39,584 nt of DNA from Alphaproteobacteria bacterium (GCA_030147745.1 JASBUS010000090.1:1-39584), one strand, 5' to 3'; positions 7,298-16,201 are shown, counted from the first letter of the stretch. The notes: generated from the letters alone by a model not told the origin. Numbers and translations are program-made.

Positions 7298-7378
7298 AGT
7301 CGTCCCCGTTCTTTATTATATTTTTATATGCTTATGAACGAACTATAAAAACTGCGGCGCTACGAGTCAATAATTATG

Positions 7379-8581
7379 TTAAGGTTGCTGCTGTGGTGGT
7401 CGTGGTTTGAAACCACTTTTAAACCCATCAAGATAATCCGCAATATCATTCATTTGTGCAATGATATCCCCATCAATAACTGCGCCATCAGACTGCATTT
7501 TCAATAGATAAGACGCACCAAGGAAGGTAAATAATGCGCCATGCGAGGCAAAGGCCGTTTTAATCAGCGCAGGCGTTAATTCATGTTCAACCACGCCGCT
7601 GGCATCATCACCCGCACTAAACGCGTAAGGGAATTTAGGGTTAGGGCCTTTGATGAAAGACCATGTGTCATCACTGATCATAAACCACGACAGGCGCGTT
7701 TCAATCCATGCGTTATTGGTGCTGCGGTTATCATTTAACATTGGCCCCGCAAAACATTCATGCCCTTTGGACACCACATCATGCAAGCGGGTCATAAAGC
7801 TTGGGTCAAGTGCGTTGACTTGTTCCATTTTCAGGGCGGTTTCAACCTGTTCGGCAATTTCATGTTGCTGCTGCGCGGATAACGCAAGGCCGTTGCGGCC
7901 TGCCATGCGGACGTCATATTCATCTTGGATGGCTTGGGCTAAACGCTCTTTATAGGGGCTGATCAGGTCAATTGAGCCGCTAATCATTTCTTCAAATAAT
8001 TCTTCGCATTGCGTTTCAATCATCGCGGCGCGGTCAAATATATATGCGCCTTTTGCATTACGGCTATATTTTGCAAAGCCGCCAGAAAGGGCAGGCGCGT
8101 CGTTATCAAATTTGCGCAAAATACCAATCGCATGCAGGGTGTTTTTACCATCTGCATTGGTTTTAATGCGTAAGATGCCATTATCAACGGCATGGTTTGG
8201 GCCAAATTGACCAAGCACGCCGCGGCCATTTAGGCCCGTATTCATAAATGGATTGATTGGCTGGCCTGACGCGTTAAAAGCATATTTTAAACCCGTGTTA
8301 CTGGCGCGGCGGCCTTTATGCCATGCTTCGCCTGCTTCTAAAGGCTGTGTGGCATGATCGGCATATGGCGCGCCTAAAATGCTTTCATGCGTGTATACGG
8401 GCGGCGTATTATAATCGCGCTGAATATTCTGAATACGAAAATTGACATCCAAATTTTGTGTCTTATTGAGGTCAAAATTCACCGCGCCATGAATTAAACG
8501 GCGAGCAAGCGCCGTTAGAGGTGTTGCGGGTGCTTGTTTTAAATCAGCATTTAGGGCTTTGATTAATTTATTATATTGCAT
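7379..8581 (-). CDS. NUDT9-like ADP-ribose diphosphatase-type Nudix protein
   Basis: 400 residues from the ATG at 8581; a TTG at 8617 would run into the kinase gene. The sequence closely follows NUDT9 and the TRPM2 NUDT9-H domain: SILGAPYAD near the start, NPFMNTGLNGRGVLGQFGPNHAVD (about 110-133), LSGGFA (166-171), EELFEE (193-198), DNRSTNNAWIET (284-295) and AGDDASG with ALIKTAFASHGAL further on. NUDT9 enzymes split ADP-ribose to AMP and ribose 5-phosphate using Mg2+. The glutamates of the Nudix REUXEE core are kept (EELFEE), but its Arg is Glu and the stretch between GG and this helix is longer than the canonical box. About 75 extra residues precede the DNR-AWIET block. Activity is therefore likely but not certain. 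It lies downstream of a histidine kinase gene on the same strand. Confidence 0.8.
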   Translation of the reverse strand: MQYNKLIKALNADLKQAPATPLTALARRLIHGAVNFDLNKTQNLDVNFRIQNIQRDYNTPPVYTHESILGAPYADHATQPLEAGEAWHKGRRASNTGLKYAFNASGQPINPFMNTGLNGRGVLGQFGPNHAVDNGILRIKTNADGKNTLHAIGILRKFDNDAPALSGGFAKYSRNAKGAYIFDRAAMIETQCEELFEEMISGSIDLISPYKERLAQAIQDEYDVRMAGRNGLALSAQQQHEIAEQVETALKMEQVNALDPSFMTRLHDVVSKGHECFAGPMLNDNRSTNNAWIETRLSWFMISDDTWSFIKGPNPKFPYAFSAGDDASGVVEHELTPALIKTAFASHGALFTFLGASYLLKMQSDGAVIDGDIIAQMNDIADYLDGFKSGFKPRPPQQQP

Positions 8582-8609
8582 GGCGATGAAAATAATATAT
8601 TTAGAATTT

Positions 8610-10016
8610 TTATGCAATTAGTTTTTCATAATTTAGTTTTTGCATTGGCATCTTAACGCGGAAGATCGTTTCATCACCTTGTTGCAGATGGGTGATTTTT
8701 GCGCCAAGCAAATCTGCGCATTTTTTCGCCATATATAAACCAAGCCCTGCGCCATCATGCGTGCGGGACGATTGTAGGCGGTTAAACATGATGAATAATT
8801 TGTCTTCTTCATCGGCGTCAATCCCAATGCCGTTATCAATGACATCAATTATCGTGGCATTGCCTTCATCATAGGTTGCGATCTTAATATAGGATTTCGT
8901 CTTATTTAAATCAGCAAATTTATAGGCGTTCGAAATTAAGTTTTCCAATATCACCAATAAACGATCCGCGCGCAGAACTAGCATATGTTTATGTTGAAAG
9001 TCTGTCTCAATCTCGACGGTACTGTTATGTTTTAAATGTGACAGATTATTCAATGCGTGGTCAATCAGCGCAGGTAAAATAATAGGTTGTGGTTCTTGTG
9101 CCTTAAATTGTGTGCGGATCATTGTCAAAATATTCTCAACCAATTGCCCAAGGCGCATTAACTCATGTTTCGATGTGCTGATAGCTTTCTCAGCCTCGTG
9201 GGTTTTGTTCATCATTAAATGATTTTCTGCCATATTCAGCAATGTCGCGGCGGAAATCAGCGGGCTTTTTAAATCATGAGAGGTACGATAAGCGAAGTTT
9301 TCAAGCTCTTCATGAGCGCTGTGCAAAGCGCGCTGCGTGTCTTCTAAGATAGTTTTCTCTTTTAACGCGCGTTTAATTTCAACATAGCTTGGCCAGAAAA
9401 TGAGTGCGGCTTCTATGCATAAAAGACCTAACGCGAGAATGAAAAATAAGGTTTCCATCTGCTCTAACTGATCACGTAATTTATGGTCGTAATCTTCGAT
9501 CGCATGTACGACGTCATCTAACCCCTTCAGTAAATCATTCGCAGCCATGTCTAAGATGATGTTTAGTTGTTCCTGTGCCGCCTCTTCTGGCGCATCATTT
9601 AATATAAATCGCGCAGCGCGAATGTAATGTATGGTCTTTGAATGGACGTCTTCGGGTTCATTAAAATAAATTTGCTGCGCGACTGTGCCCGCTAAATTCG
9701 AAATACCAATATCGTTATCGCCATAGACAAGCGCTTGATGCGATTTTTCAAATAAATTTACGGCGGATGTTAAGCGTTCTTCATATTGGCGGCGTAAATC
9801 GGCTTGGTCAGGGGATGTATTCTCATAGAGATAAGCAAAATGGGCAATGCGCTGCGACAGCATACGTTGGCGACCGGATATATTGATAATCTTGGCGTTT
9901 TCAACGCCCTGTGCACGTGAAAAAGCCGAAAGACTATAGGCAGACGTGATAAAGGCGGCAATTAAGCCGAGTGCAATGATGTAGCGAAATAATAAGCCCG
10001 AAGCCTTCATTGTCAT
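8610..10016 (-). CDS. Membrane sensor histidine kinase with PilJ-type sensor domain
   Basis: 468 residues. One membrane helix near 8-30, a periplasmic region of about 155 residues opening with NISGRQRMLSQRIAHFAYLY, which is typical of the type IV pili methyl-accepting (PilJ N-terminal, nitrate-sensor-like) fold, and a second helix near 189-209. A short coiled coil leads to the HisKA motif SHDLKSPL with the phospho-acceptor His247. The ATPase domain has the N-box region LISNAYKFA, the G1 box VIDNGIGID and the G2 box GAGLGLYMAKK. No receiver domain or response regulator gene is nearby, so the partner is elsewhere. The ligand is unknown. tadA lies 59 bases upstream on the same strand. Confidence 0.92.
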   Translation of the reverse strand: MTMKASGLLFRYIIALGLIAAFITSAYSLSAFSRAQGVENAKIINISGRQRMLSQRIAHFAYLYENTSPDQADLRRQYEERLTSAVNLFEKSHQALVYGDNDIGISNLAGTVAQQIYFNEPEDVHSKTIHYIRAARFILNDAPEEAAQEQLNIILDMAANDLLKGLDDVVHAIEDYDHKLRDQLEQMETLFFILALGLLCIEAALIFWPSYVEIKRALKEKTILEDTQRALHSAHEELENFAYRTSHDLKSPLISAATLLNMAENHLMMNKTHEAEKAISTSKHELMRLGQLVENILTMIRTQFKAQEPQPIILPALIDHALNNLSHLKHNSTVEIETDFQHKHMLVLRADRLLVILENLISNAYKFADLNKTKSYIKIATYDEGNATIIDVIDNGIGIDADEEDKLFIMFNRLQSSRTHDGAGLGLYMAKKCADLLGAKITHLQQGDETIFRVKMPMQKLNYEKLIA

Positions 10017-10075
10017 CAGCCAAAGTTAAAGATGTAAAAGTCCCAAATACAGTTTACATCCTAACATAGCAAACT

Positions 10076-10564
10076 TTACTTTTCTGCTAACTTTTTGGAA
10101 TGACGTTTATTTTTGAAAAAATTGCTCAAGATCTCACCGCATTCATCCGCTAATATGCCAGAGCATGTTTCAGGTTTGTGGTGCAGCGCGGCCTTGCTAT
10201 AAAGGTTCGGGCCGCTTTCAAGGCTAAGGCCGCCGCTTTTCGGGTCAACCGCGCCGTAAATCACACGGTTAATACGCGCGTATGAAATGGCCGAGGCGCA
10301 CATCGGGCAGGGTTCTAATGTGACATATAAATCATGATCAGGAATACGCTGCGCCCCGACTTCCTTGGCGCGGCTACGGATAAGCGCAATTTCCGCATGG
10401 GCGGTTGGGTCACATAAATGACGGGTCAAATTATGGGCGCGCGCGACAATTTCGCCACTGCTGCGGTCAACCAAAACGGCACCGATCGGCACTTCATCTT
10501 TTGCCAAGGCTTTATTTGCCTCTTCCAATGCAGCCTGCATATATGTTACATCTTTTTCGTCCAT
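10076..10564 (-). CDS. tadA: tRNA-specific adenosine deaminase TadA
   Basis: 162 residues, the usual size. TadA converts A34 to inosine in the anticodon wobble position of tRNA-Arg(ACG). The zinc-dependent deaminase signature is intact: His56 and Glu58 in TAHAE, and Cys86 and Cys89 in EPCPMCA. EVPIGAVLVD near the start and the NRVIYGA segment are also typical. The gene is divergent from rluB with only 20 bases between the two start codons, so each promoter must overlap the other gene or its start region. Confidence 0.96.
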   Translation of the reverse strand: MDEKDVTYMQAALEEANKALAKDEVPIGAVLVDRSSGEIVARAHNLTRHLCDPTAHAEIALIRSRAKEVGAQRIPDHDLYVTLEPCPMCASAISYARINRVIYGAVDPKSGGLSLESGPNLYSKAALHHKPETCSGILADECGEILSNFFKNKRHSKKLAEK

Positions 10565-10584
10565 AAGAAGAGGTTGTAACGAAT

Positions 10585-11328
10585 ATGGCTGAAAAAAGCA
10601 AAGAAGAACGTATAAACAAATATATCGCGGCGGCAGGCATATGTTCGCGCCGTGATGCTGAACGCATGATTGCTGAAGGCCGCGTCAAAGTGAATGGGCA
10701 GGTTCTGACCGAACTTGGCTATAAAGTGAAGCCTAAGGATGTTGTTGAAGCTGACGGCAGGCGCATTGGCGCAGCACAGAAAATGCGTTTCTTTGTTTAT
10801 CACAAGCCCGCAGGTTTGGTGACCACCAACCGTGATGAGAAAAACCGCCCAACCGTCTTTGATAATCTGCCCGCCGATATGCCGCGCGTGGTTTCCGTTG
10901 GGCGTTTAGATATGAACACTGAAGGCTTGTTGTTGTTAACCACCAGCGGTGAATTAGCACGTGCCTTGGAATTGCCATCAAAAGGCTGGGTGCGTCAATA
11001 TCGCGCCCGTGTTCATGGCGTTGTGAATGATGATAAACTACAAAAACTCGCGCGTGGCATTACCTATAAAGGCGTGAAATACGGCTCAATCATTGCTGAA
11101 CTTGACCGTGCGAGCGGTACGAATAACTGGCTGATGGTCAAATTGACCGAAGGTAAAAACCGCGAAATCCGTAATGTGATGGAAGCTTTGGATTTAAAAG
11201 TAAACCGCCTAATCCGCGTGGCTTATGGGCCATTCCAATTGGGTCAGCTAGAGCGCGGCGAAGTTCGTGAAATTCAAGGTAAAGCGCTTCGTGAAATGCT
11301 GCCGAAAGAATTTGCAAATAAGGTGTAA
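10585..11328 (+). CDS. rluB: 23S rRNA pseudouridine synthase, RluB type
   Basis: 247 residues. An S4 RNA-binding domain (residues 8-55, RINKYIAAAGICSRRDAERM) precedes a RsuA/RluB-type pseudouridine synthase domain with the catalytic Asp109 in GRLDMNTEG. KLTEGKNREIRNVMEAL is the usual late motif. RluB makes a pseudouridine in the peptidyl-transferase region of 23S rRNA (U2605 in E. coli numbering). AAGAGG upstream is the ribosome binding site. rsmD follows six bases later, the standard pairing in alphaproteobacteria. RluE or RluF specificity cannot be excluded, but the neighbourhood supports RluB. Confidence 0.9.
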   Translation: MAEKSKEERINKYIAAAGICSRRDAERMIAEGRVKVNGQVLTELGYKVKPKDVVEADGRRIGAAQKMRFFVYHKPAGLVTTNRDEKNRPTVFDNLPADMPRVVSVGRLDMNTEGLLLLTTSGELARALELPSKGWVRQYRARVHGVVNDDKLQKLARGITYKGVKYGSIIAELDRASGTNNWLMVKLTEGKNREIRNVMEALDLKVNRLIRVAYGPFQLGQLERGEVREIQGKALREMLPKEFANKV

Positions 11329-11334
11329 GTCAAC

Positions 11335-11901
11335 ATGCGTATTACTGGTGGAGAATATGGCGGTCGCAAATTAACTGCCCCGACAGGTAAAGACATTCGA
11401 CCAACATCGGATCGCCTACGCCTCGCCATTTTTAATATGATTGAATCGCGCCTTGACCTTGATGGCTGCCATGTTGCTGATATGTTTTGTGGCACAGGGG
11501 CTCTCGGGATTGAGGCGTTATCACGCGGCGCAAGCTTCGCTCATTTCTTTGATCAAGACCGCCGCTCGTTAATGCTCACCAAAGATAATTTGGCGCAGCT
11601 GAATATACCGTCATCTGCCTTTAATGCGACGTTGGTGAGCGCGCTCAAGGTTGCGCCGCGCGCGGCTGATGCGCAGCCTGCCTTAGATGTTGTTTTCCTT
11701 GACCCGCCATATCATAAAGATTTAGTCGCGCCATGTATTGAAAATTTGATCGCGGGGGATTGGCTTGCGCCTGAGGCGTTATTGGTTGTTGAAACCGAAA
11801 AAGGCGGCCTTCCGAATTTGTCCACCATGCCGCAAATTAAATCCCTGCGTGAGAAAGCCTATGGCGATACAGAACTCGCGCTCTATATCTTTCAATCATA
11901 G
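11335..11901 (+). CDS. rsmD: 16S rRNA (guanine966-N2)-methyltransferase RsmD
   Basis: 188 residues. RsmD methylates N2 of G966 in the 30S subunit using S-adenosylmethionine. It starts with the typical MRITGGEYGGRKL and RPTSDRLRLAIFNMI, has the SAM-binding motif ADMFCGTGALGIEALSRGA (48-66) and the catalytic DPPY (123-126). It is six bases after rluB and presumably translated from the same message. Confidence 0.96.
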   Translation: MRITGGEYGGRKLTAPTGKDIRPTSDRLRLAIFNMIESRLDLDGCHVADMFCGTGALGIEALSRGASFAHFFDQDRRSLMLTKDNLAQLNIPSSAFNATLVSALKVAPRAADAQPALDVVFLDPPYHKDLVAPCIENLIAGDWLAPEALLVVETEKGGLPNLSTMPQIKSLREKAYGDTELALYIFQS

Positions 11902-11969
11902 ACGGCCTTAAGATTTGCCTTATGCGCCTTTATTGCGTATAAATAATGCTGAAAAGAAGGATTATGCTC

Positions 11970-12983
11970 ATGCAAGCGGTTGAAAAAATGACAATGACTG
12001 ATCACGACAATATTGATTATCAAAACGGCTTACAGGTTTTGCGCGATGAAATCGCTGGCCTTGAAGCGATGGCCGCTGCTTTGGATGGGCAATTCATATC
12101 TGCCGTAGAAGCGATTGATGAAATGCGCGGCCGCCGTAGCGGACGTTTGATTATCGCGGGCATCGGTAAAAGCGGCCATGTTGGACGTAAAATGGCAGCG
12201 ACTATGGCGTCAACAGGAACGCCATCTTACTATGTGCATCCAGGGGAAGCGTCGCATGGTGACCTTGGTATGGTCACGGAAAATGATGTCGTACTGATGC
12301 TTTCGAACTCAGGTGAGAACCCTGAGCTATCAGATCTTATTCATTATACACGCCGTTTTGGCATTACTTTAATTGCTATGACGTCTAACCCTGAGAGTAG
12401 CCTTGCGCAGCATGCGGATATTCAATTGGTTTATCCAAAAGTTCAAGAAGCCTGCCCAAATAACATGGCACCGACCACATCAACAACTATGATGATGGCG
12501 CTAGGCGATGCACTTGCGGTTGCGCTTTTGAAGCGTAGCGGCCTGACCAAAGAACAATTTAAAGTCTTCCACCCAGGCGGTAAGCTCGGTAAACAGCTTT
12601 TACGCGTTGAAGATTTAATGTTTAAAGGTGATGACCTGCCAATCCTTTCGCCTGATGTGACAATGGATCAAGCCATCATTACCATGACCGCCAAAAATTT
12701 GGGCTCAGTGCTCTGTGTCGATGCAAGTGGTAAACTGCTCGGCATCTTAACGGATGGTGATTTAAAACGTCATATGGCGCCAGACCTGCTCACTCGCGCG
12801 GTAGGGGATTTGATCTCGCCGACACCAAAATCAATTCGTTCAAACGCACTGGCCGCCGAAGCCATGGATATCATGCTCAATAAACAAAATAGCGTGATTA
12901 CCTCTTTGGTTGTGAAGGATGCCGATGATAAGCTCGTCGGTCTTATCCGTTTGCAAGAATGTCTCCAAGCCGGTCTGGCATAA
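11970..12983 (+). CDS. kdsD: Arabinose-5-phosphate isomerase KdsD (SIS plus two CBS domains)
   Basis: 337 residues from the ATG at 11970, chosen because AGAAGGA lies eight bases upstream; in-frame ATGs at 11946 and 11964 are less well placed. The enzyme turns ribulose 5-phosphate into arabinose 5-phosphate, the first committed step to Kdo for LPS. The SIS domain shows GIGKSGHVGRKMAATMASTGTPS, HPGEASHGDLGM, LSNSGENPEL and TTSTTMMMALGDALAVALL; FHPGGKLGKQLL leads into two CBS repeats (EDLMF through ILTDGDLKRH, then DLISPTP to the end). It is followed by lptC after 15 bases, the expected Kdo-to-LPS-transport order. Confidence 0.95.
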   Translation: MQAVEKMTMTDHDNIDYQNGLQVLRDEIAGLEAMAAALDGQFISAVEAIDEMRGRRSGRLIIAGIGKSGHVGRKMAATMASTGTPSYYVHPGEASHGDLGMVTENDVVLMLSNSGENPELSDLIHYTRRFGITLIAMTSNPESSLAQHADIQLVYPKVQEACPNNMAPTTSTTMMMALGDALAVALLKRSGLTKEQFKVFHPGGKLGKQLLRVEDLMFKGDDLPILSPDVTMDQAIITMTAKNLGSVLCVDASGKLLGILTDGDLKRHMAPDLLTRAVGDLISPTPKSIRSNALAAEAMDIMLNKQNSVITSLVVKDADDKLVGLIRLQECLQAGLA

Positions 12984-12998
12984 CTTAAAAATATTGTG

Positions 12999-13763
12999 AT
13001 GCAAGACGACAACCAAGACGATTTATTTTCAATGCTGAATAAAAGCGCCAAGCCTGACGGATCAGAAGATGATGCGTCAGAGGCGCAAGATTTGTCAGCG
13101 ACTGCGCCGTTTGGTGATCATTATAAGCGCCGCCGCGGCGCGGTGCGCGTTGGGCAGCGCCGCAATAAATTCTATACGAAATTTGTGCGCTCTATGCGAA
13201 TATTATTGCCCCTCACCGCGTTAGGTTTGGTCGCGATTTTGGTTGTGACATCTGGCGATAACAAGGATTTGATCAAAGCGCCGCCGCCAAAAGAGGAAGT
13301 CGTCAAGCAGACGTCAATCGGCAAGAATGAGCTTTTGGAGCCGCGTTTTGATACCTATGACAAAGATGGGCGCCCTTATACCATCACGGCCGTGCGTGCC
13401 TATCAGACCATGGATGATGCCGATATTATCTATCTTGAAAAACCTGTAGCAGATTCAACAATGCGCGATGGTGCATGGGTCGCCTTGGAAAGTGTCTCAG
13501 GCGTTTATAATCAATTGGCGCAAGAGCTAGCACTTGAAGGCAATGTAAAACTTTACCACGATTCAGGTTACAGCCTGCTGATGGAAAAGCTTGATATTGA
13601 TTTGAAAAAGAATATAGCGGTCAGCAATGTCGCGGTAAGCGGCCAAGGGCCAATTGGTCAATTACAGGCCAGTGGCATGACCGCCAATGGCGCAGATAAT
13701 ATTCTGATCTTTAATGGGCCAGCCAAGCTGACGCTTTATAATATGGACAATATGTTGGAATAA
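12999..13763 (+). CDS. lptC: LPS transport protein LptC
   Basis: 254 residues. A polar, partly disordered N-terminus of about 65 residues precedes a single membrane helix (SMRILLPLTALGLVAILVVTS) and a periplasmic LptC beta-jellyroll region (PRFDTYDKDGRPYTITA, ALEGNVKLYHDSGY, MTANGADNILIFNGPAKLTLY). LptC anchors the LptBFG transporter and hands LPS to LptA. The N-terminal tail is longer than in E. coli but usual for alphaproteobacteria. It lies between kdsD (15 bases) and lptA. Confidence 0.92.
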   Translation: MQDDNQDDLFSMLNKSAKPDGSEDDASEAQDLSATAPFGDHYKRRRGAVRVGQRRNKFYTKFVRSMRILLPLTALGLVAILVVTSGDNKDLIKAPPPKEEVVKQTSIGKNELLEPRFDTYDKDGRPYTITAVRAYQTMDDADIIYLEKPVADSTMRDGAWVALESVSGVYNQLAQELALEGNVKLYHDSGYSLLMEKLDIDLKKNIAVSNVAVSGQGPIGQLQASGMTANGADNILIFNGPAKLTLYNMDNMLE

Positions 13764-13778
13764 ACAGGGATGATTCCG

Positions 13779-14597
13779 ATGATGAAGAAAACTAAAAAAT
13801 ATCTAATTTGTGGCTGTACGCTTGCTGTATTGGCAATTGCAGCTTTGCCTGCCTTTGCCGCTGAAAACAACAATAAAAAACAGCCTTTGGATATTAGCGC
13901 CGACGGGACATTAGAATGGCACCGTAATGACAACATGTATATTGCGCGTGGCAAGGCTGTCGCCGCACAGGGCAACACTACCATTAAAGCGCAAGTCTTA
14001 GAAGCTTATTACCGTGAACCTGAAAAAGGTGGTATGGAGATCTGGAAAATTATCGCCAAAGATAACGTCGAAATTGATGCGCCAAATGGACAGGCTTTTG
14101 GGGATCATGCTGTTTATAATCTTGATGATGCCAAGGCCGTTATGACGGGCAAAGATTTAAAATTGATCTCCGATGGTCAGGTCTTGACCGCCAATGAACG
14201 CTTTGAATATTTCACACAGCAAAGCAAATTAGTCGCGATTGGCGAAGCGAAAATTGTCCGCCCAACCGAAACGCTTGAAAGCCAAAATATGACCGCTTGG
14301 TTCAAAGAAGGGCAAGACACGCGTGAGCTTTCTCGCGCTGAAGCCGACGGCAATGTCGTGATTACGACGGCGGAAGAAAAGATCACGGGCAATAAAGGTG
14401 TCTATCGTAAAGATGACAATATGGCTGAAATACTGGGTGATGTCGTTATTACCCGCGGTCAAAATATTTTGAAAGGCACGCGCGCCGAACTTGACCTTGT
14501 CACCAATATCAGCCGTATTTTCGGCGGTGAAACATCAAATGGTGATACCCGCGTCCGCGGCACATTCTATCCTGATAGCGCAGACAAGAAACCTTAA
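13779..14597 (+). CDS. lptA: LPS transport protein LptA
   Basis: 272 residues from the ATG at 13779 (CAGGGA eight bases upstream; an ATG at 13770 lies in that site). A signal peptide ends near PAFA. The OstA/LptA repeat fold is visible in two copies: LEWHRNDNMYIARGKAVAAQGNTTIKA and GVYRKDDNMAEILGDVVITRGQNILKG. LptA forms the periplasmic bridge that carries LPS from LptC to LptD. The usual next gene, lptB, is missing: a gene on the opposite strand begins four bases after the stop. Confidence 0.92.
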   Translation: MMKKTKKYLICGCTLAVLAIAALPAFAAENNNKKQPLDISADGTLEWHRNDNMYIARGKAVAAQGNTTIKAQVLEAYYREPEKGGMEIWKIIAKDNVEIDAPNGQAFGDHAVYNLDDAKAVMTGKDLKLISDGQVLTANERFEYFTQQSKLVAIGEAKIVRPTETLESQNMTAWFKEGQDTRELSRAEADGNVVITTAEEKITGNKGVYRKDDNMAEILGDVVITRGQNILKGTRAELDLVTNISRIFGGETSNGDTRVRGTFYPDSADKKP

Positions 14598-14601
14598 GCG
14601 G

Positions 14602-15417
14602 TTAGCCTAAGGTCCATTTGTTTTTTATGCGCTGTATGATGGATGGGTTATGCGGCTTTTCAATCGCATCTGCCAAGGTAAGCAGATCTTCGCTAGATAG
14701 TTCAGCATTTTCCATGACCCATGATGAAAAGCCATTGAAGACCTTGCTTAATGAGCCGTCTTGCGTAGAACTTGTCGTTGCTTCCCAATGTCTAAGCCAA
14801 CTATGCCATGTTTCAAAACCCCAGCCATGCGTCTTTTTGTCCATACGAATAAGCTGTATGTCTTCACCGCGAATGAACAGCCCTATGGCAGGTTTGCTAG
14901 AGTAGGATGTTTCGCCTTTAACACGTTTAGAAAGTGTGCCTTTTGCTTCGGTTAAGAACAAACCATTCATACCCAAATCAATGTCATGTGTGACTTTGCT
15001 GCCTGATGAGGTATAGCTCGCATGCTTATAAAGCACATAATTTGGATCATCAAATTCATTATATTTAAAATCATAAGGGATGCTTGTATTGCAGGCGATG
15101 GCAATCTCAATTTCGGGCGCGCGATATGTGCCGTCGTCTTTTAAGGCTGTTTTCTCTTTGAAGTTTTGGACTTTGGAACGAATGAAAAATTTATTGCCAT
15201 TCGCGCCTTGCATGTCTTTCAGGCTATTGATTACTGCCTGTACATTGGCGACAAAATTTTCACGTGTGGCATTGCGGTCGGCTAGGTATTTATCACGCTG
15301 CGATTGCTGTTTTTGCTCAATACCACTTTCGCTAAGCGCGATTTGCGCGGCGGCACGCAGTGCGCTCGTGTCTTTTTGCGTAGATGTAATTAACTGCCCA
15401 TTTTCGTCTTTAGCCAT
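14602..15417 (-). CDS. Cytoplasmic protein of unknown function
   Basis: 271 residues, no signal peptide or membrane helix. The first 80 residues are helical and polar (SALRAAAQIALSESGIEQKQQSQRDKY). The middle is beta-like (APEIEIAIACNTSIPYDFKY, THDIDLGMNGLFLTEAKG, PAIGLFIRGEDIQLIRMD) with aromatic GWGFETWHSWLRHWEATT after it, and the C-terminus is helical. AGGGAG upstream is a good ribosome binding site and a TTGACA-type promoter lies in front. I do not recognise the family. Convergent with lptA, with four bases between the stops. Confidence 0.7.
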   Translation of the reverse strand: MAKDENGQLITSTQKDTSALRAAAQIALSESGIEQKQQSQRDKYLADRNATRENFVANVQAVINSLKDMQGANGNKFFIRSKVQNFKEKTALKDDGTYRAPEIEIAIACNTSIPYDFKYNEFDDPNYVLYKHASYTSSGSKVTHDIDLGMNGLFLTEAKGTLSKRVKGETSYSSKPAIGLFIRGEDIQLIRMDKKTHGWGFETWHSWLRHWEATTSSTQDGSLSKVFNGFSSWVMENAELSSEDLLTLADAIEKPHNPSIIQRIKNKWTLG

Positions 15418-15443
15418 TGGTCACTCCCTAAGTTAATTTTAAT

Positions 15444-15472
15444 TACATAAACAATGGTCGGGGTGCTGTCAA
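15444..15472 (-). promoter_or_regulatory. Putative promoter with a perfect -35 box
   Basis: On the minus strand TTGACA (15467-15472) is followed after 17 bases by TATGTA (15444-15449), a modest -10 box. It lies about 30 bases before the start of the unknown gene ending at 14602. Confidence 0.5.
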
Positions 15473-15493
15473 TGTGTTTCGTAAAATGGGGGC

Positions 15494-16201
15494 TTAAGGC
15501 TGTGCTTTCAAAACGCGCTGCCTAAAGTCGATGACATAGAGCAAGATAAAGTAGAATGTGAAATGTTCTAAGACTTCTGAACCGCGGATGAAAGGTGAGC
15601 CGCCAAATTCGCTGCCGATACGGTCTGAAAGCTTCATAATTAAGAATAAAGCAGATGTGAGCACGTAATGTTTATTCGGATAAATAAACCAGAATTGTGA
15701 GGGCAGCTTATGTGGGGCCCATTTAATCAGTGCGGGAATGATTAAGCCGCCGACAACTATGCCGATTTCGACCAGTAAACGTGGTTTTTGGTCTAGCCAT
15801 GATGTGGTGTTATGAAGGTTGGTTTCTTGCTGGTCATTAACGCTGCCCCAAAATTCGGCTGTGCCCCAACCAAATATATGCTGACCCCAGCTAATCTCTT
15901 CACCAGTGATATATAAACAGCCGAGAAAACCTGCAATAATCCAAAAAGCCAGAAAGGGCGATTTTAAATTTAGTGTTGGTTTTATGCTCAGCGCGGCAAA
16001 TATCATCGCGATGAAAATAATTAATGTATGGGTGATTTCTAATAGACCGTTTTCATCATAAGAACGTGCTGCCAGATCATGTGGCAACATGACTTCAATG
16101 CAATATTGCGCAAAGATAAAAAATAAAGGCAGCCATAGATAGAGTATAGGCGACAAATGGCCTAAAAACGTTTGGTGCTGTTCTTTATTAATCGGGGTCA
16201 T
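15494..16201 (-). CDS. Polytopic membrane protein of unknown function (GEEISWGQ motif)
   Basis: 235 residues with six or so hydrophobic segments (starting at about 15, 55, 85, 145, 180 and 210). Between the third and fourth lies a conserved-looking polar cluster, GEEISWGQHIFGW followed by NDQQETNLHN, rich in Glu, His and Asn; a C-terminal segment has RGSEVLEHFTFYF. I have seen this EEISWGQ and N-Q-E-N-L-H-N pattern in uncharacterised bacterial membrane proteins, and such in-membrane acidic and His clusters can bind metal, but I do not claim an activity. The start at 16201 has no strong ribosome binding site. It precedes the unknown gene at 14602 on the same strand by 76 bases. Confidence 0.7.
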   Translation of the reverse strand: MTPINKEQHQTFLGHLSPILYLWLPLFFIFAQYCIEVMLPHDLAARSYDENGLLEITHTLIIFIAMIFAALSIKPTLNLKSPFLAFWIIAGFLGCLYITGEEISWGQHIFGWGTAEFWGSVNDQQETNLHNTTSWLDQKPRLLVEIGIVVGGLIIPALIKWAPHKLPSQFWFIYPNKHYVLTSALFLIMKLSDRIGSEFGGSPFIRGSEVLEHFTFYFILLYVIDFRQRVLKAQP

